From Cytophagales bacterium (GTDB lineage: Bacteria > Bacteroidota > Bacteroidia > Cytophagales > Cyclobacteriaceae): a DNA stretch of 16,101 nt. The position numbers were made by a program, and so were the translations under genes. The number at the start of each line of letters is the position of its first letter. The first letter of the stretch is position 1. Positions 7,298 through 15,372 of this stretch are shown one piece after another. The notes under the pieces were generated by a model. The model saw only the letters and a program-made list of their open reading frames with translations. It ran no database searches and had not been told where the DNA came from. The DNA lies in the NCBI GenBank assembly GCA_027317105.1, contig DAHVFH010000164.1:1-16101 (forward strand), given 5' to 3'.

Positions 7298-7328
7298 AGC
7301 AATTTGTGAAGGAGATACCGTGGGCTAA
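7290..7328 (+). other. Possible 12-codon leader ORF before the MFS gene
   Basis: GCAGGAG directly precedes an ATG at 7290 that opens a 12-codon frame, MLKAICEGDTVG, ending with TAA at 7326-7328. One base later comes the ATG of the MFS gene (7330). The leader contains AAGGAG at 7309-7314, 15 bases before the MFS start. The arrangement would suit translational coupling but may be a chance tail of the decayed frame upstream. Confidence 0.25.
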
Positions 7329-7329
7329 G

Positions 7330-8601
7330 ATGAACATCAACACATTTATTGCTTTCAAAAGTCGGAACTACCGGTTATATTTTTCAGGTCAATCCCTTTC
7401 CCTGATCGGAACGTGGATGCAGCGCACCGCAGTGTATTGGGTAATCTACGAACAAACCCATTCTACGTTTATGTTGGGCTTTGTGGTTTTTGCTACGCAG
7501 TTTCCTTCCTTCCTGTTTTCGCCTTGGGGTGGCGTTGTGTCCGACCGAAATAATCGGTACCGCGTGCTATTGATCACACAAGTTGCCTCGATGATTCAAG
7601 CTACTTTGATGGTTTTGTTGGTGATGTTCACGCAGTATGCCGCGTGGGAAATTTTTGCCCTCAGTATTGTGCTAGGCACAATCAATGCTTTCGATGTGCC
7701 CGCACGACAATCCCTGATCCACGAAATCGTAAACAATAAGGATTACTTGCCCAATGCCATAGCGCTCAATTCTTCCATGGTCAATATTGCGAGGTTGATT
7801 GGTCCTGCGCTTTCGGGTATCGTGTTAGAAACGCTGGGTGCCGGAACGTGTTTTTTGATCAACGCCTTAAGTTTTGTGGCCGTCATTGTTTCCCTTTTGT
7901 TGATGAAGTTACCTGCCTATGTGCCTCATTCCAGTCAAAAAAAAGTACTTCATGAATTTAAAGAAGGATGGGATTATTTGAGGCGAACGCCTTCTATCGG
8001 TTATGTGATTTTGCTGTTGGCGTGCGTTAGCTTGCTAGTACTTCCTTTCATCGCCTTGTTTCCCGTTTATGCAAAAGTGATATTTCATGGCAGTGCCTCT
8101 ACCTTTGGTTTTATCAACAGCTTTATTGGCGTTGGCGCTATTGGAGGAGCCATCTTTTTGGCTTCGTTAAAAGGAGGGGTCGATCTAAAAAAGGTTCTTT
8201 TCATTAATTTGTTAATTTTTGGTTTGGGACTTATTCTTTTTTCTCATACCACCTATTTTCCTCTCGCGTTGGTTTTTGCCGTGATCACGGGTTTCGGGAT
8301 GATGTCGCAAACCACGATTATTAATACCATCATCCAAACCAGTGCTTCACCTGCCATGCGAGGTAGGGTGATCAGTTACTTTGCGATGGCTTTTTTTGGA
8401 ATGCAGCCGTTAGGCGGTTTGTTGATCGGGATATTGGCGACCTATATCGGCACCACCAATACCATCTTGGGCCAAGGGTTTGCCGCGATTGTTATCGCGC
8501 TTGTATTTTTTCCTTTCCTTCGGAAGGATCTTTTGAAAAAAGAAGATGAAATAAAGTTGGTGGCGTTGGAAGATCCGGCAGTCGATACGAGTCAACAATA
8601 A
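7330..8601 (+). CDS. MFS transporter, EntS-like (MFS_3 group) exporter
   Basis: A 423-residue integral membrane protein with about 12 hydrophobic segments. The opening FIAFKSRNYRLYFSGQSLSL followed by IGTWMQ is the signature of the MFS_3 family, whose best-known member EntS exports enterobactin; others export drugs. The loop between segments 2 and 3 carries GGVVSDRNNRYRVL, a form of the MFS motif A. The ATG at 7330 is chosen because homologous sequence begins there; a GTG at 7306 would add eight residues. AAGGAG occurs at 7309-7314, a rather strong Shine-Dalgarno for this phylum but 15 bases from the ATG. It is the first gene of a probable operon: the next gene starts 14 bases after its stop. 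The substrate is unknown. Confidence 0.88.
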   Translation: MNINTFIAFKSRNYRLYFSGQSLSLIGTWMQRTAVYWVIYEQTHSTFMLGFVVFATQFPSFLFSPWGGVVSDRNNRYRVLLITQVASMIQATLMVLLVMFTQYAAWEIFALSIVLGTINAFDVPARQSLIHEIVNNKDYLPNAIALNSSMVNIARLIGPALSGIVLETLGAGTCFLINALSFVAVIVSLLLMKLPAYVPHSSQKKVLHEFKEGWDYLRRTPSIGYVILLLACVSLLVLPFIALFPVYAKVIFHGSASTFGFINSFIGVGAIGGAIFLASLKGGVDLKKVLFINLLIFGLGLILFSHTTYFPLALVFAVITGFGMMSQTTIINTIIQTSASPAMRGRVISYFAMAFFGMQPLGGLLIGILATYIGTTNTILGQGFAAIVIALVFFPFLRKDLLKKEDEIKLVALEDPAVDTSQQ

Positions 8602-8615
8602 TAAAATTAAAAATT

Positions 8616-9176
8616 ATGGAAAATAATTTGAACCAAACTAATACTGCTTTGTTGGTAATGGATGTGCAGGGAGCAACCATTAAAATAGTTGGCGAAAATT
8701 CACCGCTACTTCCCTCCCTTGCGAAGGCTATTAAAAAGGCGCGCAGTAAAAATATCCCGGTTATCTATGTGGTGATCGGTTTCAGAAAGGGATTTCCGGA
8801 AGTGAGAAAGGATAGTCGATCGTATTCCATGATGCAGAGTATGAACATGGATACTGCAGCGGCTTCGAAAGTGTATGATGCCGTGGCTCCAATGGAAAAT
8901 GAAATTGTTATTACGAAAAAGCGGGTGAGTGCCTTCAGCGGTAGCGATCTTGAAGTGGTATTAAGAGCCATGCGGATCGACCATCTTATCCTCACGGGCA
9001 TTGCGACTAGTGGCGTGGTGTTGTCAACGTTGCGTGAAGCGGCCGATAAGGATTTTAAACTTACAGTTCTTTCGGATTGTTGTGCCGACCGGGATGAAGA
9101 GGTCCATCGCGCGCTCACCACAAAAGTTTTTGTGCGTCAAGCGGACGTGATTACCGTGGATGAATGGAAACCTTAG
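8616..9176 (+). CDS. Isochorismatase-fold protein without the catalytic cysteine
   Basis: A 186-residue cytoplasmic protein. It keeps the family's Asp (Asp16 in LLVMDVQG) and Lys (Lys101 in TKKRVSAF). In the third catalytic motif, GIATSGVVLST (128-138), the position that is Cys in nicotinamidases and amidohydrolases is Val134. The later segment LSDCCADRDEEVH is normal for the fold. Cys-less members exist among true isochorismatases (EntB, PhzD), which hydrolyse a vinyl ether without a covalent thiol. A vinyl-ether hydrolase or a non-amidase activity is therefore more likely than nicotinamidase or ureidohydrolase activity (inference). The start ATG 8616 follows an A/T-rich leader, 14 bases after the MFS stop. 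No siderophore or phenazine genes are visible nearby. Confidence 0.88.
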   Translation: MENNLNQTNTALLVMDVQGATIKIVGENSPLLPSLAKAIKKARSKNIPVIYVVIGFRKGFPEVRKDSRSYSMMQSMNMDTAAASKVYDAVAPMENEIVITKKRVSAFSGSDLEVVLRAMRIDHLILTGIATSGVVLSTLREAADKDFKLTVLSDCCADRDEEVHRALTTKVFVRQADVITVDEWKP

Positions 9177-9218
9177 AATTCAATGTTTAAAATTTAAAAT
9201 TCAAAATAAACAAGGCAA

Positions 9219-10100
9219 ATGAATATTTCGAAAACTATTGTTATTGCGGGTAAAAGTAAAAGCCCCTTAACGGTTAATCGTTTGGGCTATGGTACGATGC
9301 GGTTGACCGGTGAAGGGATTTATGGTGAGCCACCCAATCGATCGGAAGCCCTTGAAATTTTAAAGCAAACGACTAAATCAGGAATAAACTTTTTAGACAC
9401 TGCCGATTATTATGGTGAGGATGTGACCAACCGATTGATCGCGGAGGCCTTGTTTCCCTATTCCTCTGATCTGGTGATATGCAGTAAGGTCGGGGCCTCC
9501 CGTAAACCCGACAAAAGTTGGATACAATTCAATACACCTGAAAATCTACGCACGAGCATTGATAACAATCTGCGAACTCTCAGATTAGAACAAATGAGTT
9601 TGGTTCATTTCAGGGTGATGCCGCACAGTAAGGTGCCTTTTAAAGAATCGATGGATGCGATGTTTCAACTTCAGAAGGAGGGCAAAATAGTACACGTGGG
9701 CGTGAGTAATGTGAGTCCGGAAGAATTGCAAATCGCCATGACGATGGGCAATGTAGCAACGGTAGAAAATATGTATGGTCACGGCCAACGCACTACCCTA
9801 AAAGGTCCACACGGAGAAAGTCGGGGTGGGGAAGAGGTCCTGGACATTTGCGAGCAAAACCAAATTCCGCTTGTCCCTTATTTCTCTTTACTCAATTCTT
9901 TGTCGAAAAAGGACGACAGGATTTTTCAGATCGCTCAAAAATATGAAGCTACGGAAGCTCAAATAAATATTGCCTGGTTACTGCATCGTTCACCTTGGAT
10001 TTTACCTATACCGGGCACGTCTTCACTAAACCATTTTAGCGAGAATACAGCATCATCAACGATCAAATTGTCGAACGAGGATATCGAGTTTTTAGGGTAA
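9219..10100 (+). CDS. Aldo/keto reductase
   Basis: A 293-residue (beta/alpha)8-barrel NAD(P)H oxidoreductase. The AKR tetrad is visible: Asp60 and Tyr65 in FLDTADYYG, Lys90 in CSKVG, His130 in SLVHFRV. GVSNVSPEEL (about 157-166) and the cofactor-binding end PIPGTSSLNH are standard. It should reduce aldehydes or ketones in the cytoplasm; the substrate is open. It follows the isochorismatase-like gene by 42 bases of A/T-rich DNA with no terminator, so it is probably the third gene of the MFS operon. The length is at the short end of the usual range for bacterial AKRs, and the C-terminus stops soon after the last barrel helix (SNEDIEFLG). Confidence 0.9.
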   Translation: MNISKTIVIAGKSKSPLTVNRLGYGTMRLTGEGIYGEPPNRSEALEILKQTTKSGINFLDTADYYGEDVTNRLIAEALFPYSSDLVICSKVGASRKPDKSWIQFNTPENLRTSIDNNLRTLRLEQMSLVHFRVMPHSKVPFKESMDAMFQLQKEGKIVHVGVSNVSPEELQIAMTMGNVATVENMYGHGQRTTLKGPHGESRGGEEVLDICEQNQIPLVPYFSLLNSLSKKDDRIFQIAQKYEATEAQINIAWLLHRSPWILPIPGTSSLNHFSENTASSTIKLSNEDIEFLG

Positions 10101-10140
10101 TCGGATTCGTGGTTCGAACAGGTGTTGCTTCTAAATAAAA

Positions 10141-10172
10141 TTGAATCATAAGGGTAGTTTTTTGCATCTTTG
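10141..10172 (+). promoter_or_regulatory. Candidate Bacteroidota promoter for the alditol-oxidase-like gene
   Basis: TTG at 10141-10143, then 21 bases, then CATCTTTG at 10165-10172, matching 5 of the 6 fixed positions of the -7 consensus TAnnTTTG. It lies 32 bases before the ATG at 10205, a fitting distance. The spacer is slightly longer than ideal. Confidence 0.45.
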
Positions 10173-10204
10173 TTTGAATTAGGATCTTAAAACATACAAA
10201 TCTT

Positions 10205-11551
10205 ATGGATAAAAGAACCTTTCTAAAAACATCAAGCGCATTAATGGCCGGTAGTATCCTTTCTCCAATTATTTCTTGCACTCCGCAAGAAGAACGATTA
10301 AGCAATTGGTCGGGCAACTTGCAATACAGTACGGGCAACGTGGATTTTCCAGCTACTGTTGGAGAAGTTCAAGAAATGGTAAAACGCCATGCCAAGTTGA
10401 GGGCGCTAGGAACCCGTCATTCGTTCAACACGATTGCAGACAGCACACATAATCTCATCTCCACAAAGGGTTTAAATAAGATCATCTCCTTAGACAAGGA
10501 GTCTGCCACCGTTACGGTGGAAGGAGGATTGAAGTACGGTGAACTTTGTCAATACCTTCATGATAATGGTTTTGCCTTGCACAATCTCGCTTCGTTACCT
10601 CATATTTCCATTGCAGGAGCAATTGCCACCGCCACCCATGGCTCTGGTGTAAATAATGGAAATTTGTCGACAGCGGTTTCTGCGATCGAGTTTGTGAACG
10701 CTGAAGGCAAGATCGTTTCCCTCTCGAAAGAAGATGGTGAAAAATTTTATGGTGCAGTTGTCGGGCTTGGTGCGATAGGTGTTGTCACAAGAGTGACCCT
10801 TAATTTATTGCCCACCTTTGACATGCAGCAGGTGGTTTACCGTAACCTCCACATGAGTGCTCTCGAAAATAATTTTGAGGCGATCATGTCGAGTGGTTAT
10901 AGTGTAAGTTTGTTTACCGATTGGAGAAATAAAAACATCAATGAAGTTTGGGTAAAAAGCAAAGTAGAAGGAAAACCGATCACTGAATTTGCGCCTGAAC
11001 TGTATGGCGCGAAGTTGGCCACTAAAAATTTGCACCCGATAGAAGATCAGCCTGCCGAAAATTGTACCGAACAGATGGGTGTGCCTGGGCCTTGGTTTGA
11101 TCGGATGCCTCATTTTAAGATGGGCTTCACGCCCAGCGCGGGAAAAGAGTTGCAAGCGGAATATTTTGTCCCGCTCGAAAATGGATTTGAAGCCTTGATG
11201 GCGGTGGAAAAACTTCACGAGAAGATAACCCCTCATTTATTTATTTCGGAAATACGTACTATTGCTGCTGACAATTTTTGGATGAGTCCTTGTTATAAAA
11301 AAACGTGTGTGGCCATCCATACTACCTGGAAACAGGAAACAGACGAAGTAATGAAGTTGCTTCCGCTGGTGGAGCAACAGCTGGCACCTTTCAACCCTCG
11401 TCCTCATTGGGCCAAGTTATTCACGCTTGCCCCTTCAATACTTCAGTCACGAATTGAAAAGTTGAACGACTTTAAGCAGCTTCTTAAAGAATATGATCCT
11501 TCTGAGAAATTCAGGAATCAATTTTTAGAGACCAATCTTTATTCGAGTTAG
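10205..11551 (+). CDS. Exported FAD-linked alditol-oxidase-like oxidoreductase
   Basis: A 448-residue flavoprotein of the VAO type, closest in pattern to xylitol/alditol oxidases and D-arabinono-lactone oxidases. Signatures: NWSGNLQYS (34-42), RALGTRHSFN (66-75), where His72 sits at the position that binds FAD covalently in alditol oxidase, LASLPHISIAGAIATATHGS (128-147), and a C-terminal PRPHWAKLF plus DPSEKFRNQF. Family members oxidise the C1 hydroxyl of sugar alcohols (or lactones) with O2 and make H2O2. The N-terminus MDKRTFLKTSSALMAGS is Tat-like, with Lys-Arg where Arg-Arg is usual, and leads to a lipobox-like IISC (Cys25). That suggests export after folding with FAD, and lipid anchoring. 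ATG 10205 gives exactly this leader. The gene follows the AKR by 104 bases and has its own promoter candidate. Substrate uncertain. Confidence 0.87.
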   Translation: MDKRTFLKTSSALMAGSILSPIISCTPQEERLSNWSGNLQYSTGNVDFPATVGEVQEMVKRHAKLRALGTRHSFNTIADSTHNLISTKGLNKIISLDKESATVTVEGGLKYGELCQYLHDNGFALHNLASLPHISIAGAIATATHGSGVNNGNLSTAVSAIEFVNAEGKIVSLSKEDGEKFYGAVVGLGAIGVVTRVTLNLLPTFDMQQVVYRNLHMSALENNFEAIMSSGYSVSLFTDWRNKNINEVWVKSKVEGKPITEFAPELYGAKLATKNLHPIEDQPAENCTEQMGVPGPWFDRMPHFKMGFTPSAGKELQAEYFVPLENGFEALMAVEKLHEKITPHLFISEIRTIAADNFWMSPCYKKTCVAIHTTWKQETDEVMKLLPLVEQQLAPFNPRPHWAKLFTLAPSILQSRIEKLNDFKQLLKEYDPSEKFRNQFLETNLYSS

Positions 11552-11581
11552 TTGATTCGTGGTGGAGTGTGGTTACATTCG
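11552..11581 (+). promoter_or_regulatory. Candidate Bacteroidota promoter for the FG-GAP lipoprotein
   Basis: TTG at 11552-11554, exactly 19 bases, then TACATTCG at 11574-11581 (5 of the 6 fixed positions of TAnnTTTG). The spacing is right for the Bacteroidota primary sigma factor. It fills the 48-base gap after the oxidoreductase stop, and the gene starts 19 bases later, so the leader would be short. The lipoprotein may thus be transcribed alone as well as with the gene upstream. Confidence 0.45.
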
Positions 11582-11599
11582 CAGTAATTAAACTAAGAA

Positions 11600-14500
11600 T
11601 TGAAAAATCTAAAAATTTGCTCGCTCGTTCTTATCTACTTTGCTTTAGCCATAGCCTGCCAAAAGGAAAGCACCACCTTATTCACGCTTTTACCTTCAAG
11701 TAAAACTGGTGTGACCTTTAATAATCTGTTAAAAGAAGACGATCCCGAATTTAGTATTTTAAGCTATCCTTATTTTTATAATGGGGGCGGAGTTGGCGTT
11801 GGTGATATCAATAATGATGGGCTGCAAGATTTAGTCTTTACGGGTAATATGACTAAGAATGCACTCTACCTCAACAAAGGTAATTTTGAGTTTGAAGATA
11901 TTACCCTGAAATCAGGTATCGGTGCAAAGGGCGGTTGGTGTACAGGTGTGACCATCGTGGATATCAATGAAGACGGTTTACAAGACATTTATATTTGTCG
12001 ATCGGGGCTACCAAAATCCGAAGACAGAAAAAACTTGTTGTATATAAATAAGGGTAATCTGACTTTTACTGAAAGTGCCACGAAATACGGTTTAGATGAT
12101 GCCGGACATTCTACCCAAGCTTCCTTTTTTGATTACGACCTGGATGGTGATCTTGATATGTTTCTCATCAATCAATCCGATCCGAAATATTCCCGAGGTA
12201 ATCTGGACTACATTCAAAACCGATTCCAGAAAAGTGATAGTGCTTTAGCCAATAAGCTTTTTAGAAATGACAACGGACATTTTAGTGATGTTTCCAAAGA
12301 GGCCGGGATCACATCTACCATTTTCACCTATAGCCTTGGTCTAAGCACTGCAGATATAAATCAGGACGGCTGGCCTGACATTTATGTGGGCAATGATTTC
12401 GAAGAAGCAGATTACCTGTATATTAATAATCAAGACGGCACCTTTACGGATAAGCTATCTCAAAAAATAGATCACACATCTCTCTTTTCGATGGGAATTG
12501 ATGTGGCCGACTACAACAATGACCTTCTTCCAGACCTTGTGCAGATGGACATGCTGCCCGAAGGAAATTATGCTCAGAAGATGCATTTGGCTGGCGATAA
12601 CTATAACCGCTATACCCAGCAGTTTAACAAAGGGATGTTCGCTCAATACATGAAAAATTCACTTCAAAAGAATTTTGGTGATGGCACTTTTGGAGAGATC
12701 GGTCAATTGGCGGGGATATCAAATACCGATTGGAGTTGGTCACCTTTATTAGCGGATTTTGATAATGACGGACGTAAGGATCTGTTTATCACCAACGGCT
12801 ATCAGCGTGACAACACGGATATGCAGTTTGTGGTCTATGCCATGGATCAATCGCAACATATTCAGAATGGCGGCAAAGCTCCTTCCGCGCAAGATTACAT
12901 TTCGCATATGCCCGGCATCAGTCTTCCTAATTATGTTTTTAAAAACGAAGGCAATGATCGGTTCTCCAATAAAATTAAAGACTGGGGTTTTGATCAAGCT
13001 ACATTTTCGCATGGAGCCGCCTATGCCGATCTCGATAATGATGGGGATTTAGATATAGTAATCAACAACACGGCCAGCGCTGCGGGTGTCTATCAAAACA
13101 ATGCTGAGCGATTATTGAAAAATAATTTCTTAAGGATAAAACTCAATGGCGTCTTACCGAACCAAGAAGGGATTGGCTCTAAAATTTATGCTTACGCGGG
13201 GACAGAAAAATTTTATCTAGAGCAAACGCCAGTTCGTGGGTACCAATCTGCCGTTGATAAAATATTGCATATCGGATTGGGAACTCATACACAAATTGAT
13301 TCGCTTCGGATTTTTTGGTCCGGGAAATTAAGCCAACTGTTGGAGAACGTGAAGGTGAATCAAACGCTCACGTTGAACGGTAAAGATGCGAGGCCTTACG
13401 AGATACCAGCGGCTAAGGATAATAAATTATTTAACCAAGAGGAAGTAATTGATTTTGCCCATCACGAAAACGAACCAAATGATTTTGCCCGGCAATTTTT
13501 GCTGCCGCATTCCTATTCTCATTCAGGACCTTGTATGACAAAAGGCGATGTGGATGGAGATGGATTGCTGGATGTTTTTGTGGGGGGTGGTAATGACCAA
13601 TCGTGTGCCATTTTCTTACAGACAAAGGATCACCATTTCAAAAAATTAAAGAATAGTGCTTTCGAGCAGGACGCCTTAAGTAAAACTACGGACGCGGTTT
13701 TCTTTGATTCGGATGGCGATCAGGACCTTGATCTGTATGCGGTAAGCGGTGGCTACGAGTATCACGAAAACTCACCCTTACTACAAGACCACCTTTATAT
13801 CAATGATGGAAAAGGGAACTTTAAAAAATCAACAGGACGAATAGAACAAAATTATTCGAACAAAAAATGTGTCAGGCCGGTTGACTTTGACAACGATGGT
13901 GATATCGATTTGTTTGTGGGTGGGGGTGTGGTGCCCGGAAAATTCCCGTTGGCTTCGCCTAGCAAAATTTACTTTAATGATGGAACCGGAAATTTCACTT
14001 CCATAAAACCCGGAAATGCACAACTCGGCATGGTGGACGATGCGTTGTGGATTGACCTCGATAAAGACGGACGAAAGGATTTGATTGTAGCCAGTGAGTG
14101 GGCACCATTAAAAGCTTATCGGGCGGAAGGCGCTTTATTTAAAGATGTCTCAAGCCAGTGGTTTCCATTTGCAAGCAATGGATTGTGGAATTGTTTGGCG
14201 CAAGGAGATTTTGACCATGACGGAGATATAGATTTGGTGGTGGGCAACAATGGCCTTAACTCACAACTGAAAGTCGATGATGGTCATCCTATGAAATTGT
14301 ATTATTCAGACGTAGATGAAAATGGATCGTTAGATCCAATCATTACCTATTATAATGGCAACGAAAATGTGCCACTTTCATTACGCGATGATTTGATTGG
14401 TCAAATTCCATTGCTAAAAAAGAAATTCAACGATTACTCGCTTTTTGCGAAAGCTGGCATCAATGATATTTTGTCTGTAGATCAATTGGCAAAGACACCT

Positions 14501-14869
14501 TCGCTAACAACGAATACCTTAGAGACCATTTACCTTGAAAATACAGGAAAGACTTTTATCAGAAAAAAACTTCCCGTTGAGGCTCAATATGCGCCAGTGA
14601 TGGCAATAGCAGTGGCTGATCTTGATAAGGACGGTAATCTGGATATCATCATGGCTGGAAATAATTCCAGAAACCGGATTTATTTGGGCAAGGACGATGC
14701 GAATCACGGTACAGTTTTGTTGGGAGATGGTAAGGGAACCTTTACTTATCTTTCCCAACCTAAATCAGGGTTGAACATGCGTGGAGATGTGCGAAGTATT
14801 TTGGTGGAAGGAGATCACGTATTGTTTGGCGTTAACAATTCAGCTATTAAAAGCTACCGTACGAGGTAG
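11600..14869 (+). CDS. FG-GAP/VCBS repeat surface lipoprotein with ASPIC/UnbV domain
   Basis: A 1089-residue protein. TTG 11600 is the only start that fits: an in-frame stop lies two codons upstream (11594-11596), and it yields a lipoprotein signal peptide ending in LAIAC (Cys20). The rest is repeats of the calcium-loop type DxDxDGxxD. I count 14: seven from Asp69 (DINNDGLQD) to about residue 480 (DLDNDGDLD), then an ASPIC/UnbV domain at about 508-590 (GSKIYAYAG, EQTPVRGYQSA, IGLGTHTQIDSLRIFWS), then seven more from Asp650 (DVDGDGLLD) to Asp1007 (DLDKDGNLD). Repeats 5, 9 and 13 are slightly degenerate. The layout suggests two seven-bladed, integrin-like, calcium-bound propellers. Related Bacteroidota proteins resemble animal CRTAC1 and are often near SusC/SusD transporters; none is seen here. 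A surface binding role is likely; no catalytic site is evident. Confidence 0.9.
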   Translation: MKNLKICSLVLIYFALAIACQKESTTLFTLLPSSKTGVTFNNLLKEDDPEFSILSYPYFYNGGGVGVGDINNDGLQDLVFTGNMTKNALYLNKGNFEFEDITLKSGIGAKGGWCTGVTIVDINEDGLQDIYICRSGLPKSEDRKNLLYINKGNLTFTESATKYGLDDAGHSTQASFFDYDLDGDLDMFLINQSDPKYSRGNLDYIQNRFQKSDSALANKLFRNDNGHFSDVSKEAGITSTIFTYSLGLSTADINQDGWPDIYVGNDFEEADYLYINNQDGTFTDKLSQKIDHTSLFSMGIDVADYNNDLLPDLVQMDMLPEGNYAQKMHLAGDNYNRYTQQFNKGMFAQYMKNSLQKNFGDGTFGEIGQLAGISNTDWSWSPLLADFDNDGRKDLFITNGYQRDNTDMQFVVYAMDQSQHIQNGGKAPSAQDYISHMPGISLPNYVFKNEGNDRFSNKIKDWGFDQATFSHGAAYADLDNDGDLDIVINNTASAAGVYQNNAERLLKNNFLRIKLNGVLPNQEGIGSKIYAYAGTEKFYLEQTPVRGYQSAVDKILHIGLGTHTQIDSLRIFWSGKLSQLLENVKVNQTLTLNGKDARPYEIPAAKDNKLFNQEEVIDFAHHENEPNDFARQFLLPHSYSHSGPCMTKGDVDGDGLLDVFVGGGNDQSCAIFLQTKDHHFKKLKNSAFEQDALSKTTDAVFFDSDGDQDLDLYAVSGGYEYHENSPLLQDHLYINDGKGNFKKSTGRIEQNYSNKKCVRPVDFDNDGDIDLFVGGGVVPGKFPLASPSKIYFNDGTGNFTSIKPGNAQLGMVDDALWIDLDKDGRKDLIVASEWAPLKAYRAEGALFKDVSSQWFPFASNGLWNCLAQGDFDHDGDIDLVVGNNGLNSQLKVDDGHPMKLYYSDVDENGSLDPIITYYNGNENVPLSLRDDLIGQIPLLKKKFNDYSLFAKAGINDILSVDQLAKTPSLTTNTLETIYLENTGKTFIRKKLPVEAQYAPVMAIAVADLDKDGNLDIIMAGNNSRNRIYLGKDDANHGTVLLGDGKGTFTYLSQPKSGLNMRGDVRSILVEGDHVLFGVNNSAIKSYRTR

Positions 14870-14958
14870 GGTTTTCAAAAAAAGTACTCATTATAAAATG
14901 GATGCCCTCGTATGTGATTTTGAAATGCATATTAAAGCAAGAGTAATTTGGGAACTCG
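14870..14958. other. Gap between convergent genes
   Basis: 89 bases separate the FG-GAP lipoprotein and the MmcQ-like gene, which face each other. There is an A-run after GTTTTC, but I find no stem strong enough to call a terminator on either strand. Confidence 0.5.
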
Positions 14959-15285
14959 TTATGATTTCTTCTTCATCACCACCGTGTTGTAGGCTACCCC
15001 TAGCCCTTCCCTGATTATTTCCTTCGATACCAAATCCAATTCAAAAGTGGTGGCGCCTTTCTCACCCCATTTATTAGGAACTGGATATATGTTTGACGGA
15101 TCTTTTTTACAAAAAAAGGTTTGCTCTTTGACAGACAAAAAGATGTTGGCGGTGTTATTTTCGGCCCAATAGGTAGTGAACATTCTTTTGCCTATCACTT
15201 TAAAGCCTATCCTGTCGAAGTGTGGTTTTTGCTCCGTGTTTGGGAAAGAAAGCGCCATGGCGATATATTCTTCTTCCGTTATCAA
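14959..15285 (-). CDS. MmcQ/YjbR-like small protein
   Basis: A 108-residue protein matching the MmcQ/YjbR family (PF04237; a CyaY-like fold with proposed DNA binding, function unclear). Visible family features: ALSFPNTEQKPHFDRIGFKV near the N-terminus, NIFLSVKEQ, and the signature YPVPNKWGEKGATTFEL (67-83) followed by a helix ending in AYNTVV. A TTG at 15283-15285 is taken as start: there is no in-frame ATG before codon 10, the frame is closed by TGA eight codons further up, and homologous sequence begins here. The C-terminus is Lys-rich. It is on the same strand as the sterol-reductase-like gene, 87 bases downstream of it, with an A/T-rich gap containing a T-run. Confidence 0.85.
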   Translation of the reverse strand: MITEEEYIAMALSFPNTEQKPHFDRIGFKVIGKRMFTTYWAENNTANIFLSVKEQTFFCKKDPSNIYPVPNKWGEKGATTFELDLVSKEIIREGLGVAYNTVVMKKKS

Positions 15286-15372
15286 TGTCTTAGTGTGGAA
15301 ATGCGTTTGTCATTGTTAGAATTTTTTTATCCTACTCTTTAAAATTAAAATTCTGCCACTGAGTTCAACGGC

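Noticed and set aside
7320..7328. GTG at 7320, six bases after a good GGAG, as the MFS start
   Set aside because: It is out of frame with the transporter and meets TAA after two codons.
9177..9218. A/T-rich inverted repeats between the isochorismatase-like and AKR genes as a terminator
   Set aside because: The stretch is simple TTTAAAATTT-type sequence with no GC stem, more like the A-rich leaders common in this phylum.
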